The notes beneath the pieces were generated by a model, which saw nothing but the letters and a program-made list of their open reading frames with translations, was not told where the DNA came from and did not search any database. From contig NZ_JACHLK010000001.1 of the NCBI RefSeq assembly GCF_014207955.1, forward strand, positions 682,001 through 746,000: a stretch of DNA of 64,000 nt, given 5' to 3'. The position numbers and the translations under genes were made by a program. This DNA comes from Acidovorax soli (lineage in GTDB: Bacteria > Pseudomonadota > Gammaproteobacteria > Burkholderiales > Burkholderiaceae_C). Position 1 is the stretch's first letter. Every line of letters begins with the position of its first letter. Below, in pieces: positions 9,716 through 21,737 of the stretch.

Positions 9716-12412
9716 TCAATACACGTCCCTGCGGTAGCGTCCATCCGCGATCAGGGCATCGAGCACCTCGGCGCCCAGCACCTCGGCCAACACCGCATCC
9801 ACCCCCGAGCCCATGCCTTGCGCACTGCCGCAGACGTACAGGATGGCGCCATCGGCCACGCAGGCGCGCAATTCGCCCGCGGCGGCGCGCAGGCGGTCCT
9901 GCACGTAGCGGTGCTCGCCGCCATCGCGCGAGAACACGCGGTCCAGCCGCGGCAGGAAGCCATTCGCCTGCCAGCCGGCGATCTCGGTGGCGCACAGCGT
10001 GTCGTGGGCGCTGTGGCGCTCGCCGAACAGCAGCCAGTTGCGCCGGTGGCCGGCCTGCACCCGCGCGCGCAAGTGCGCGCGCAGGCCCGCCAGGCCCGAG
10101 CCATTGCCGATGAACAGACAGGGCACGTCGCCCGTGGCCGCGTCGAAGCGCGGGTTGGCCACCAGGCGCATGGGCACCAGGGTGCCCAGCGGCGCATGTG
10201 CGGTCAGCCAGCCCGAAGCCAGGCCCAGGCCGCCGGCATGCCGTTCCTGGCGCACCAGCAGTTGCAGCGCGCCGTCCTGCGGCAGCGAGGCCACCGAGTA
10301 GGTGCGCGGCGCCAGCGGCACCAGGGCATCGGCACAGGCCTGGGCATCGGCGAAATGCAGCGGCGGCACCGGCAGCACGCTCTGCGCCAGGGCCTCGGCC
10401 AGGGTGCAGGGCTGGCCCGCCAGGTGCACGGCATCAGTGCCCGCCAGTCCTGCAGCTGCCAGCCAGGCATCCACCGCCTCGGCGGCGTGCTGGGCTTGAA
10501 CCTCGACCAGTGCACCGGGATGCCAGGTGGCGGGTGCGTCCGTGGTCAGCGCCAGCTCGAACAACGGCCCGCCCTCGCTGCCCGGGTTCAGGCATTCGCG
10601 GTGGGTCAGGCGCCAGGGCGTGCAGGGCTGCCCGGGTCCGGTGTCTGCCAGGGGCGTGTCCAGCGCCAGGTGCTCGGCGCCCTCCAGCGTGGCCAGAGTC
10701 TGCATCCAGCGCGCCAGGGCGGCCGCGTCGCCGTTGTCCACCTCGATCAGCGGGAACAGCGGTGCGGCGCCTGCGTGTCGCAGGCCTTCGTCCAGCGCGT
10801 GGCCATAGCCGCAAAAGCGCGCGTAGTTGCGGTCGCCCAGGGCCAGCAGGCCATAGTGCAGGCCGGCCAGGGTGCCGGCGCCCTGTTGCTCCAACAGGCG
10901 CGTGAAGCGCCGGGCGCTGTCAGGGGGCTCGCCTTCGCCAAAGCTGCTGGCCACCAGCAGCACGCGGCGGTGGGCGCGCAGCGCCGCGGGCGTGAGCTGG
11001 GCCAGCGACTGCACGGCCACGCGCAGCCCGGCCTGCTGCAGGGCCGCGGCGCTTTGCAGGGCAATGCGCTCGGCCTGCCCGGCCTGGCTGGCATAGGCCA
11101 CCAGCAGGGTCTCGGCGGCGGTGCCGGCCACCGCGGTGGGCACGCCCTGCCCGTGCGCGGCGCGCGCAGCTTCGGTGGCGCGGCGCTGGCGCCGGCGGTC
11201 CAGGTAGAGCATCCAGCCCGTGACGGCGAACAGCGGCAGGCCCAGGCTGGCCAGCATCATCGCCACACGCCCCGGCAGGCCGAAATAGGTGCCCATGTGC
11301 ACCGGGTAGATGGTGCTCAGCGCGCGGGCGCCCAGGCTGCGGTCGGCATAGCGGTCCACGGCGCTGAGCTTGCCGGTCGCAGGGTCGATGGACATGCGGC
11401 TGCGGGCACGTTCGTGCGGCGCCTTGGCATCGAGCCAGGTGACCTGCACCGGCTGCCCCGCCTTGGCCGGCATGCGCAGGCTGGCTTCGGCCCAGTCGCC
11501 GGCCTGCTGCTGGAACACGGCCCAGGTGCGGGCCAGGTCGGGCGGCGCGGGCTCGGGGGCCTTGGGCTCGGCGTTGGCGGACGCCGGTGGCTTGGCAGGG
11601 GCTGCCACGCGTGGCGGGCGTTTCTGCCCCGCCCAGCCATCCACCGTGTCGCGCACCACGTCGAAGCACCAGTAGATGCCCGTGGCCGTGAGCGCCACAT
11701 ACATCACCAGCGCCCAGGTGCCCAGCACCGAATGCAGGCCCCAGAGGAAGGAGCGGCCCTTGAGCGCCGGGTCGAAGGTCAGCCAGGTGCGCCAGCGCAG
11801 CGGATTGCGCGGCCAGCGCAGGTACAGGCCCGAGAGCGACAGCCCCAGCAGGCAGATCGCCAGCACGCCCAGCACCACGCGGCCGGGTTCGCGCGGCAGC
11901 AGCAGCCAGCGGTGCAGCGACTCGATCCATTCGAAGAAGCCATGTCCCTGTAGTTCGCCCAGCACCTGGCCGCTGTAGGGGTGCACATACACCACGTCGC
12001 CGCGCCGCTCGCCGGGGCGCGGCACAAAGGTCACGCGCGCCGACGTGCCCGGCTCGGCCTGCACGGCCACGCTGCTGATGCGCTCGCTGCGTCCTGCGCG
12101 CAGCACGGCTTCCACGGTCTGCTGGGGCGTGAGCATGGGCCCTGCCGCAGGCGCCACATGGCGCACGCCAGGGTTCATCACGTCCAGGATCTCTTCATGG
12201 AAGGCCAGCAGCGCCCCGGTGAGGCCAATGACCACCAACACCGTGCCGGCCGTGATGCCGATGAACCAGTGCACCTGGAACCAGGCCTGGCGCAGCGTGG
12301 GCAGGGCCGGCGGGCGCCAGCGGCGGCCGCCGGACGGTGCAGCGGGGTCGGACACCGGAATGGCCGTCTCGGTGGTGGTGGATGCGGTGGAGAGGGTGCG
12401 TTCGCTGGCCAT
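9716..12412 (-). CDS. PepSY-TM / flavodoxin / NADPH-reductase fusion, candidate ferric-siderophore reductase
   Basis: An 898-residue membrane flavoprotein with three parts. First is a PepSY-associated membrane region with several TM helices, the first around FIGITAGTVLVVIGLTGALL. Then comes a flavodoxin-like FMN domain (LLVAYASQAGQAERIA). Last is a ferredoxin-NADP reductase module with an FAD motif (RTYSVASL) and a C-terminal NAD(P)H part (LFIGNGSGLAGLRAHL, then YVCGSAQGMG). This layout carries electrons from cytosolic NADPH across the membrane, and PepSY-TM reductases are associated with reduction of ferric siderophores or heme. A Fur-box-like palindrome lies just upstream (12478-12498), supporting iron control. 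The start is uncertain: ATG at 12412 (MASERTLST) is used, with ATG at 12436 and GTG at 12451 as alternatives. The iron role is inferred. Confidence 0.82.
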   Translation of the reverse strand: MASERTLSTASTTTETAIPVSDPAAPSGGRRWRPPALPTLRQAWFQVHWFIGITAGTVLVVIGLTGALLAFHEEILDVMNPGVRHVAPAAGPMLTPQQTVEAVLRAGRSERISSVAVQAEPGTSARVTFVPRPGERRGDVVYVHPYSGQVLGELQGHGFFEWIESLHRWLLLPREPGRVVLGVLAICLLGLSLSGLYLRWPRNPLRWRTWLTFDPALKGRSFLWGLHSVLGTWALVMYVALTATGIYWCFDVVRDTVDGWAGQKRPPRVAAPAKPPASANAEPKAPEPAPPDLARTWAVFQQQAGDWAEASLRMPAKAGQPVQVTWLDAKAPHERARSRMSIDPATGKLSAVDRYADRSLGARALSTIYPVHMGTYFGLPGRVAMMLASLGLPLFAVTGWMLYLDRRRQRRATEAARAAHGQGVPTAVAGTAAETLLVAYASQAGQAERIALQSAAALQQAGLRVAVQSLAQLTPAALRAHRRVLLVASSFGEGEPPDSARRFTRLLEQQGAGTLAGLHYGLLALGDRNYARFCGYGHALDEGLRHAGAAPLFPLIEVDNGDAAALARWMQTLATLEGAEHLALDTPLADTGPGQPCTPWRLTHRECLNPGSEGGPLFELALTTDAPATWHPGALVEVQAQHAAEAVDAWLAAAGLAGTDAVHLAGQPCTLAEALAQSVLPVPPLHFADAQACADALVPLAPRTYSVASLPQDGALQLLVRQERHAGGLGLASGWLTAHAPLGTLVPMRLVANPRFDAATGDVPCLFIGNGSGLAGLRAHLRARVQAGHRRNWLLFGERHSAHDTLCATEIAGWQANGFLPRLDRVFSRDGGEHRYVQDRLRAAAGELRACVADGAILYVCGSAQGMGSGVDAVLAEVLGAEVLDALIADGRYRRDVY

Positions 12413-12477
12413 GCTGTGTGGCAAAAGGGCGGCCATCCATCGCCCGGGCACGGCGCATGCCAGGGAATGAAGTGCTC

Positions 12478-12498
12478 AAATGAGAATGATTGTCATTT
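12478..12498 (-). promoter_or_regulatory. Fur box upstream of the PepSY-reductase fusion
   Basis: AAATGA-gaatgattg-TCATTT has 6-base inverted arms and a core close to the Fur consensus. It lies about 65 bases upstream of the fusion gene, in the spacer shared with the divergent uvrA. Confidence 0.72.
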
Positions 12499-12649
12499 TA
12501 TGGGATTCGGCCAACCCAGGGGGCCAGGTCGGCCTCTGCCGTGACGTGCGGTGACACCGGCAACCGCCTGTGCCTTGGCAGCAGCGTGGCAGGTGCGGGA
12601 TATTCCGGTGGCCTATCATGGTGGGTTGTCCTGCCCTGAGCCCGCCCCC

Positions 12650-15703
<3,054 letters not shown>

Positions 15704-15750
15704 CGGTCGGGGCGGGCGCCTGGGGCATGCGGCGCAGGTGCGCCCTGTTA

Positions 15751-15771
15751 GAATGAGATTAATTCTCATTC
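15751..15771 (+). promoter_or_regulatory. Fur box upstream of the ECF sigma factor
   Basis: A near-perfect palindrome, GAATGAGA-ttaat-TCTCATTC, with 8-base arms. It lies 46 bases before the GTG start of the sigma factor and after the uvrA stop. It matches the known Fur operator shape and predicts repression in iron-replete cells. Confidence 0.85.
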
Positions 15772-15816
15772 TCTGAATTCGCCCGCACCTGCACGGGCCC
15801 ACCACAGGAGTGCGCC

Positions 15817-16362
15817 GTGCCGGCCACCGAGCTTGCTGCCCCGTCACCGGACGTCCACACGCTCTACCGCGACCACCATGGCTGGTTGCAGGGCTGGCTG
15901 CGCCACCGCCTGGGCAATGCCTGCGATGCGGCCGATCTGGCGCACGACACCTTTGTGCGCCTGCTGATCCGGCCTGCCAGCCGGGGGCTCAACAGCTTTG
16001 CCGAGGCGCGGGCCTATTTGCGCACGGCCGCCAACGGGCTCTGCGTGGACCTGTGGCGCCGCCGCGAAGTGGAGCAGGCCTGGCTGCAGACCCTGGCGGC
16101 TTTGCCCGACCCGCTGGCGCCCTCGGCGGAGCACCAGGCCATCGTGGTCGAAACCCTGCTGGAGATCGGTGCCCTGCTCAGCCGCCTGCCGCACAAGGCG
16201 GCGCGGGCCTTTGTGCTGGCGCAGGTGGATGGCATGCCCTACCGCGACATCGCCGCCGAACTGGGCGTCTCCGAGCGCATGGTCAAGAAGTACATCGCAC
16301 AGGCCATGCTGCAGTGTGCGCTGATCGAGGCGGGCCTGTCCTGCCGTCCTGTTGCGCCGTGA
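15817..16362 (+). CDS. ECF sigma factor, FecI-like
   Basis: An alternative sigma factor of 181 residues expected to drive transcription of iron-uptake genes when released by its FecR partner. Region 2 is visible at the N-terminus (LYRDHHGWLQGWLRHRL...DLAHDTFVRLL) and region 4 as a C-terminal helix-turn-helix (YRDIAAELGVSERMVKKYI). The GTG start is well supported by AGGAG six bases upstream. The Fur box at 15751-15771 puts it under iron control. Its stop overlaps the GTG start of the FecR-like gene (GTGA), which implies translational coupling, and the TonB-dependent receptor follows. This is the classic fecI-fecR-receptor order. The ferric ligand cannot be identified. Confidence 0.92.
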   Translation: MPATELAAPSPDVHTLYRDHHGWLQGWLRHRLGNACDAADLAHDTFVRLLIRPASRGLNSFAEARAYLRTAANGLCVDLWRRREVEQAWLQTLAALPDPLAPSAEHQAIVVETLLEIGALLSRLPHKAARAFVLAQVDGMPYRDIAAELGVSERMVKKYIAQAMLQCALIEAGLSCRPVAP

Positions 16363-17354
16363 ACTCCCCCGCGACTGCGTTGCGCGCCAGTGTTGCCAGC
16401 CTGGAACAGGCCGCGCAGTGGTACGCCACCCTGCGCGACGACCGCGTGACCGAGTCCGACCAGCGTGCCTGGAAGGCCTGGCTGGCCCAGTCGCCAGACC
16501 ACGAGACCGCGTGGGCGCACATCGACGCGGTGAGCCGCAAGTTCGATCCACTGCGGGGCTTCGGGACGCCGGGAACGGCTGCTGCCATGGTCGGGCTGGA
16601 CACGGCGCGTGCCAAGGCGAGGGGGCGCCGGCGTGCACTCAATGCCCTGGGCGCCGGTGCGGGGCTGGGGCTGGCAGCTTGGCTGGGCTGGCGCTACACG
16701 CCGCTGCCCGGGCTGGCGATGGCATTGCGGTCCGACCTCCACACCGGCGTCGGCGAGCGGCGTGAACTGGCACTGGCCGACGGCTCTCGCGTATGGCTCA
16801 ACACCCGCACCGCGCTGCAGGTGCATTGGGGTCCGCAGGAGCGCCGCCTCGTCCTGCTGGCTGGCGAGATCCTGGTCCGCACGGCGCCCGATGCGCCGCA
16901 ACGCCCGTTTTGCGTGGACACCGGCCATGGCCGCCTCCAGGCCCTGGGCACGCGCTTCACGGTGCACGGCTCCGGGCGCAGCACCCGGCTCGATGTGTTC
17001 GAGGGCCTGGTGGACATCCGTACGCGCGGTGGCCAGGCCCTGAGGGTGCCGGCCGGCCAGGCCGTCGAGTTCGACGCCCAGGCGATCTCTGCGCTGCGCG
17101 CGGCCGAACGCATGCGCGAAGCCTGGAGCCGGGGCAGCCTGCTGGCCGACAACCTGCCCCTGGGCCAGTTGCTCGACGAGCTGGGCCGCTACCGGCACGG
17201 CCACATCAGCGTGGCACCCGAAGTGGCCGGCCTGCAGGTCATGGGTGTGTTCCCGGCCAGCGACCCTGAGCAGGCGCTGGCCATGCTGGAGCAGGCCCTG
17301 CCCATCCGGGTGCGGCGCAGCCTCCCGTGGTGGACCACAGTCGAGGCCCGGTAG
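16359..17354 (+). CDS. FecR-family anti-sigma/sigma regulator
   Basis: An inner-membrane signal relay of 331 residues. It has an N-terminal DUF4880 domain (QAAQWYATLRDDRVTE...AWLAQSP), a single membrane segment near residues 92-112 (GAGAGLGLAAWLGW), and a periplasmic FecR domain (TGVGERRELALADGSRVWLN). The C-terminus (SVAPEVAGLQVMGVFPASDP) resembles the short domain that contacts the receptor signalling domain. It should hold the upstream sigma factor inactive until the receptor is loaded. The start is the GTG inside the sigma-factor stop overlap at 16359-16362. Downstream, 194 bases separate it from the receptor gene, and I see no second Fur box there. Confidence 0.9.
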   Translation: MNSPATALRASVASLEQAAQWYATLRDDRVTESDQRAWKAWLAQSPDHETAWAHIDAVSRKFDPLRGFGTPGTAAAMVGLDTARAKARGRRRALNALGAGAGLGLAAWLGWRYTPLPGLAMALRSDLHTGVGERRELALADGSRVWLNTRTALQVHWGPQERRLVLLAGEILVRTAPDAPQRPFCVDTGHGRLQALGTRFTVHGSGRSTRLDVFEGLVDIRTRGGQALRVPAGQAVEFDAQAISALRAAERMREAWSRGSLLADNLPLGQLLDELGRYRHGHISVAPEVAGLQVMGVFPASDPEQALAMLEQALPIRVRRSLPWWTTVEAR

Positions 17355-17548
17355 CCAGCCTTCCCTACGGGCCCGGGTGCTGCGGCCTGTTCCCCCATTT
17401 TTTTGCCGATCCGGTTCCCTTTTCCCGATCTCGTTCGATTCACTGGATGAGAGACGGAAATCCGGGCCGGCATGCACTTGCGCGGCAGATCCTGCGTGCC
17501 CGCGGCCGTCCCCACATCGTTCCAAGAACCCGCCGAGGAGAAGCATCC

Positions 17549-20077
17549 ATGTCCCGCAGCCACCCTTGCACCCGCCCTGCCGGGCGCGCCCGCCCGCCCA
17601 CCGCCCAGCGCCTTCCCCGTTCCACCCTGCGCCCCGTGGTGCTGGCAGTGCACCTGGCCACCGCCAGTGCCGTGTTCGCAGCCGCCGTCTGGGCACCCGG
17701 CGCCCAGGCGCAGGCCGCAGCCGAGCAGGCGCGGCGTTTGCACATTGCCGCGGGCAGCCTCACCTCGGTGCTGAACCAGTTTGCGCAAGAGGCGGGTGTC
17801 TTCCTGGCGGCCCCGGCCGAACTCACGCAGGGCAAGAGCAGCCCGGGCCTGTCGGGCAGCTTCACGGTCGAGCAGGGCTTTCTGGAGCTGGTGCGAGGGC
17901 AGGGCCTGCAGGTGGTGCGCCAGGCCAATGGCAGCTATGCCCTGCGTCCCGCACCCGTGCCGGCACCGGCACCGGCACCGGCACCGGCACCGGCACCGGC
18001 ACCAGTGGGCGCCGCCGCGGGCGAGGCCACGTTGTCATCGGTGACGGTGAAGGCGGCCATGGAATCCGACGTCACCCGCAACCTCGGCACCGCCGTGCGT
18101 GCCGGCGCACTGGGCGATGTCGCGCAAAAGGACACCCCGTTCTCCAGCGCGGTGGTGAGCAGCCAGCAGATCCAGGAGCAGGCCCCGCAGAAGCTGGGCG
18201 ATCTGTTCATCCAGGACGCCTCGGTTTCGGACAACAGCGGTGCCTACACGGCCTGGAGCACCTACCTCACGGTGCGTGGCATGGACCTGGATTGGCAGAA
18301 CTCCTACCGCATCGACGGCAAGCCCTTTCTGGGCTACACGGTGACCCTGCCCTACGACCACATGGAGCAGGTCGAACTGCTCAAGGGGGCCACGGGCTTC
18401 CTCTATGGCTTTGGCGCGCCGGGGGGCATGCTCAACTACGTGACCAAAAAACCGGGGGAGGTGCCCACGCGCAGTGCCAGCCTGGGCCATGGCAGCGGCA
18501 GCATCGTGCGCGCGAATGCCGACCTGGGGGGGCGGCTGGGCGACGGCGGCGCCCTGGGCTACCGCCTGGACGTTGCGCGCGAAGCCGGCCGCACGGCCAA
18601 CGACGGCTCGCTCGCGCGCAGCTCGTTCCTGCTGGCCCTGGATGCCAGGCTGACCGATCGCCTGAGCTGGGACCTCCAGACCATGTACCAGGACCGCCTG
18701 ACCGAAGACACCGAGCCGGGCATCATGACGCGTGCGCTGGGCAGCCACCGGCTGCCCGCTCCGATCCGCAACGACAAGACGCTGGTGGGCCCGGGCAACT
18801 ATGTGGACAACCAGTTCGGCTTTGTCGCCACGGGCCTGCAGTACCGCCTGAATGGCGATTGGAAGGTCCGGACCAGCTTCAGCCAGAGCTACTCGAAGAC
18901 GCGCCGCAACGAATCCATCCTGGGCCTGCAGAATGTGGCGGGTGACTACATCGATGCCCGCGCGGACTATGGCGAGCGTTACCAGTACAGCTACTGGGAC
19001 GCCATGCTGCAGGGCCGCCTGCAGGCCGCCGGCATGACCCACCAGGTCGTGGCCGGGGCCTCCTGGCAGAAGCAGCGCAACGACGATTCGCGCAACGCGG
19101 TCTACATCCCCGATGTGGGCACCGGCAACCTGGGCCGGCAGAACACGGTGCGCTACGACAGCATCGGCTCCTTCGACAGCCTGGGCCTGTACCGCCTGAC
19201 CGAAGTGGCGCAGAGATCCGTCTTCGCCAGCGACCGGGTCGAGATCAACGACCGCTGGTCGGTGCTGGCGGGCCTGCGCTGGATCCAGTACGAGAAGCTC
19301 AACTGGAACGCCAGCGGGGCCGCCACGGACGCCTACCGCGAAAACGGCATCGTGACGCCGACCCTGGCGGTGATGGCCAAGCTCCCGGGCGACGCCATGG
19401 CTTATGCGAGCTATGTGCAGTCGCTGCAGCAAGGCGCCACGGTATCCAAGCTGCCCACCTACACCAATGCCGGCGAGATGCTGAACCCGCTCATGAGCAG
19501 GCAGTGGGAGCTGGGCATCAAGAAGGATGGCAGCGACTGGTCGGCCACGGCGGCACTGTTCCGCGTGAGCAAGACCACGGAGTACGACCGCAGTTGCGGT
19601 ACTGATTGCCTGACCAAGGTCCAGGACGGAGCGTCGGTGTTCCAGGGGCTGGAATTGGGCGCCACCGCCCGGATGGACAAGGGCTTGAGCCTGGGCGGCA
19701 ACCTGATGCTGCTCGATGCCGAATACGCGTCGGGCGAGGCAGCGATGCTGGGCCACCGCGTCGCAGGCGCGCCGCGTTTCGTGGCCACGGCCCAGCTGGC
19801 CTACCGCGTCCCGCAGGTCCAGGGTCTGCAGTTGCAGTTCGGCGCCAAGTACACGGGCAAGACGCCGCTGCGGGCCGACAACTCGATCCATGTCGATGGC
19901 TATGCCCTGGCGAGCCTGGGTGCCTCCTATGAAGCACGGGTGGGCGGGCAGGACACGGTCTGGCGGGCCCATATCCACAACCTGTTCAACCGGAAGTACT
20001 GGATGTACCAGTACAGCAACTACATCAAGGCCGGCGAGGCCCGCACATTGCACCTGAGCGCCAGCGTGCACTTCTGA
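17549..20077 (+). CDS. TonB-dependent siderophore receptor with signalling (STN) domain
   Basis: An outer-membrane ferric-siderophore transporter of 842 residues. The start at the ATG 17549 is set by GAGGAG ten bases upstream. A long cleavable signal peptide (to about AQAQA, residue 53) is followed by an STN domain (RRLHIAAGSLTSVLNQFAQEAG, about 60-125) that signals to FecR. Next come an Ala-Pro repeat linker (about 131-150), a plug domain (about 165-280, with YGFGAPGGMLNYVTKKPGE), and a beta-barrel ending in the terminal Phe of SASVHF, the normal outer-membrane insertion signal. It is the third gene of the sigma/FecR/receptor set, so it should induce its own uptake route. The specific siderophore is unknown. 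The hexanucleotide repeat encoding the linker is unusual. Confidence 0.93.
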   Translation: MSRSHPCTRPAGRARPPTAQRLPRSTLRPVVLAVHLATASAVFAAAVWAPGAQAQAAAEQARRLHIAAGSLTSVLNQFAQEAGVFLAAPAELTQGKSSPGLSGSFTVEQGFLELVRGQGLQVVRQANGSYALRPAPVPAPAPAPAPAPAPAPVGAAAGEATLSSVTVKAAMESDVTRNLGTAVRAGALGDVAQKDTPFSSAVVSSQQIQEQAPQKLGDLFIQDASVSDNSGAYTAWSTYLTVRGMDLDWQNSYRIDGKPFLGYTVTLPYDHMEQVELLKGATGFLYGFGAPGGMLNYVTKKPGEVPTRSASLGHGSGSIVRANADLGGRLGDGGALGYRLDVAREAGRTANDGSLARSSFLLALDARLTDRLSWDLQTMYQDRLTEDTEPGIMTRALGSHRLPAPIRNDKTLVGPGNYVDNQFGFVATGLQYRLNGDWKVRTSFSQSYSKTRRNESILGLQNVAGDYIDARADYGERYQYSYWDAMLQGRLQAAGMTHQVVAGASWQKQRNDDSRNAVYIPDVGTGNLGRQNTVRYDSIGSFDSLGLYRLTEVAQRSVFASDRVEINDRWSVLAGLRWIQYEKLNWNASGAATDAYRENGIVTPTLAVMAKLPGDAMAYASYVQSLQQGATVSKLPTYTNAGEMLNPLMSRQWELGIKKDGSDWSATAALFRVSKTTEYDRSCGTDCLTKVQDGASVFQGLELGATARMDKGLSLGGNLMLLDAEYASGEAAMLGHRVAGAPRFVATAQLAYRVPQVQGLQLQFGAKYTGKTPLRADNSIHVDGYALASLGASYEARVGGQDTVWRAHIHNLFNRKYWMYQYSNYIKAGEARTLHLSASVHF
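17961..18002 (+). repeat. Hexanucleotide tandem repeat (CGGCAC)7 in the receptor gene
   Basis: Seven perfect copies of CGGCAC in a row encode Pro-Ala repeats between the STN domain and the plug. Copy-number change would keep the reading frame and alter only linker length. Confidence 0.9.
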
Positions 20078-20093
20078 GCGCCACTGGTAGCAG

Positions 20094-20396
20094 GTGCAGG
20101 TCGCCCTGCGTGTGCTGGGCACGGCAGGCGTCGCCACCTCGGCGGCGCTGTGCTGTCTGGCCAACCGGCTCTCGATGGAGGTGTTGGGGTGGCTGATGCT
20201 GCTCTCGGGCTTGGTGCTCCTGGTCGGGCTGGTGCCCGCGTGGCGGCCGCGGTGGCTGCGCCTGTGGTGGCCGTGGCGGGACTGGCGCAGCCCTGTGCCG
20301 CAGCGCAGCGCTGCGCTGCGCCAGCATCAACGCCCGAGCAGGCGAGCCACCAGCGGGTCCAGCGAGGCCATGAAGCCTTCCACCGAGTGTGTGTAG
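20094..20396 (+). CDS. Small membrane protein, possible DUF3325-like remnant
   Basis: Opens with a GTG 16 bases after the receptor stop and could encode 100 residues. The first half is strongly hydrophobic, with two likely membrane segments (LRVLGTAGVATSAALCCLA and VLGWLMLLSGLVLLVGLVP), then WRPRW. The tail is Arg-rich, low in complexity, and overlaps the convergent hydrolase gene. Small membrane proteins such as DUF3325 and DUF3649 often follow TonB-dependent receptors in this group, and the hydrophobic part resembles the second half of such a protein. The N-terminal half seems missing and no ribosome binding site is clear. It may be a decayed remnant rather than a working gene. Confidence 0.35.
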   Translation: MQVALRVLGTAGVATSAALCCLANRLSMEVLGWLMLLSGLVLLVGLVPAWRPRWLRLWWPWRDWRSPVPQRSAALRQHQRPSRRATSGSSEAMKPSTECV

Positions 20397-21295
20397 CCGC
20401 TCTCCAGACCCAGGCTGGCATTGATCTCGCCATGGGTCAGGTCCTGCGGCAGCACCTCGGCGCGGCCGCCCAGGGCCTGTACATGGGCGGCCATGCCCTG
20501 GGCCTGCAGGCAGGGGCGGTCGGGCCGGCTGGTGGAGCACACGAACTGGTAGGGCGGCTGGGCCCCGGTCACGGCCTGGTAGGGCGAGATCGCGAGCCAG
20601 AACGCCGGGTCGCTGCCCAGCACCTCGTCGTACAGCGGGTAGTGCGGCAGCGACATCACCACGGGGGCGTTGAGCAGCGCGCTGTCCAGCGACACCGTGC
20701 CCAGCCAGGGCGTGACGCCGAGCTGGCGCAAGAGCGGTGCATGCGCATTGACGAAGGACACCAGGTGGGCTCCGGCCGAGTGGCCCATGAGGATGAACTT
20801 GGTGGGATCAGCGCCCCATTGCGCAGCCTGCTTCTGCGCGGTATCGAGCGCCACGGCCACGTCGATGGCCTCCTGCAGCACGTTCACAGCCGGGTGCAGC
20901 CGGTAGTTGACGGAGATGAAGACGAAGCCGCGCGGCACCCAGCGCGCGGCCTTTTCCTGCACGACGCGGGACATGGCCTTGTCGCCCGTGCGCCAGCCGC
21001 CGCCGTGCACCATGAATATGACCGGGGCCGGGCCATCCGCGCTGCTGCGCGGCGCGGTGGGCAGGTACACATCCATGCGCTGCAGCGGGTCGGCGCCATA
21101 GGGCACGTCGGCAATGCGCTGCACACCGGCCGGCAAGGTGGTGATGGTGCCGCCACCATCGTCCAGGAAGATGCCGGAGTCTGTCGGCTGGGCGTGGGCC
21201 GGTGCCACGGCGGTGAGCGACGCCAGGGCGAAGCCCAGGGGCAGTGCGGCCCGGCGGGCCCAGGAACGAAGGCGGGAGGTGATGGGCATGGTCAT
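20327..21295 (-). CDS. Secreted alpha/beta hydrolase (carboxylesterase/lipase-like)
   Basis: A 322-residue hydrolase exported by a Sec signal peptide (cleavage likely after AVAPAHA). It has the oxyanion-hole motif HGGGWRTGD and the nucleophile elbow GHSAGAH, and THGEIN near the C-terminus can supply the catalytic His. This is the layout of the hormone-sensitive-lipase/carboxylesterase group, acting on ester bonds in the periplasm or outside. The start is fixed by GGAGAAG shortly before the ATG at 21293-21295. It lies 32 bases after the EF-hand gene on the same strand, so the two probably share a transcript. The natural substrate is unknown. Confidence 0.85.
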   Translation of the reverse strand: MTMPITSRLRSWARRAALPLGFALASLTAVAPAHAQPTDSGIFLDDGGGTITTLPAGVQRIADVPYGADPLQRMDVYLPTAPRSSADGPAPVIFMVHGGGWRTGDKAMSRVVQEKAARWVPRGFVFISVNYRLHPAVNVLQEAIDVAVALDTAQKQAAQWGADPTKFILMGHSAGAHLVSFVNAHAPLLRQLGVTPWLGTVSLDSALLNAPVVMSLPHYPLYDEVLGSDPAFWLAISPYQAVTGAQPPYQFVCSTSRPDRPCLQAQGMAAHVQALGGRAEVLPQDLTHGEINASLGLESGYTHSVEGFMASLDPLVARLLGR

Positions 21296-21327
21296 GGTGC
21301 TTCTCCGGTGATGTGAGTGAAAGACGG

Positions 21328-21660
21328 TCATTGCTGCTGCTGCAGGCCCCGGCGGCCGGCGAGCCGGGCCACGATGGCGGCCGTGATCTCGGCCTCGGTC
21401 ACGTAGCCCTTGCGGGTGGTGTCGATCTGGTCGAAGGCGTTGTGCACGCGCGGCATGCCGGCCTGGGCCTCGGCGCGCGTGAGCTGGCCGTTGCCGTCCT
21501 TGTCGGCGGCCGCGAAGCGCTGGTGCAGCTGCGCACGCGCCTGCTGCATTGGCTGTGCATGCTGGGCCGAGGGCGCGGTCTGGGCGCAGGCGCCGGCCAT
21601 GAGGCCGAGGGCGAGCCCGCTGGCGACGGCCAGTGCGCGGGTGGAGGAGGAAGAGGTCAT
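21328..21660 (-). CDS. Exported EF-hand calcium-binding protein
   Basis: A 110-residue protein with an N-terminal export signal (LAVASGLALGLMAGACAQ). The Cys could make it a lipoprotein, although the lipobox is not ideal. Two EF-hand loops follow: a canonical one, DKDGNGQLTRAE, and a weaker one, DTTRKGYVTEAE, which lacks some calcium ligands. It is expected to bind calcium in the cell envelope. The ATG at 21658-21660 is preceded by AGGAG at a workable distance. It is cotranscribed with the hydrolase and divergent from the OmpR/EnvZ-type pair, which suggests that the two-component system controls it or reads the same stimulus. That link is inferred. Confidence 0.82.
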   Translation of the reverse strand: MTSSSSTRALAVASGLALGLMAGACAQTAPSAQHAQPMQQARAQLHQRFAAADKDGNGQLTRAEAQAGMPRVHNAFDQIDTTRKGYVTEAEITAAIVARLAGRRGLQQQQ

Positions 21661-21737
21661 GGAGGGAGCTCCTGGGTTGGCATGCCCCGACTGTGGCGCC
21701 CAGGTGTGAGCCATGTGTGGCGTGCGCGGGCCGATGT

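Noticed and set aside
17955..18010. Repeat array as a CRISPR
   Set aside because: The units are six bases with no spacers and lie inside the coding frame of the receptor.
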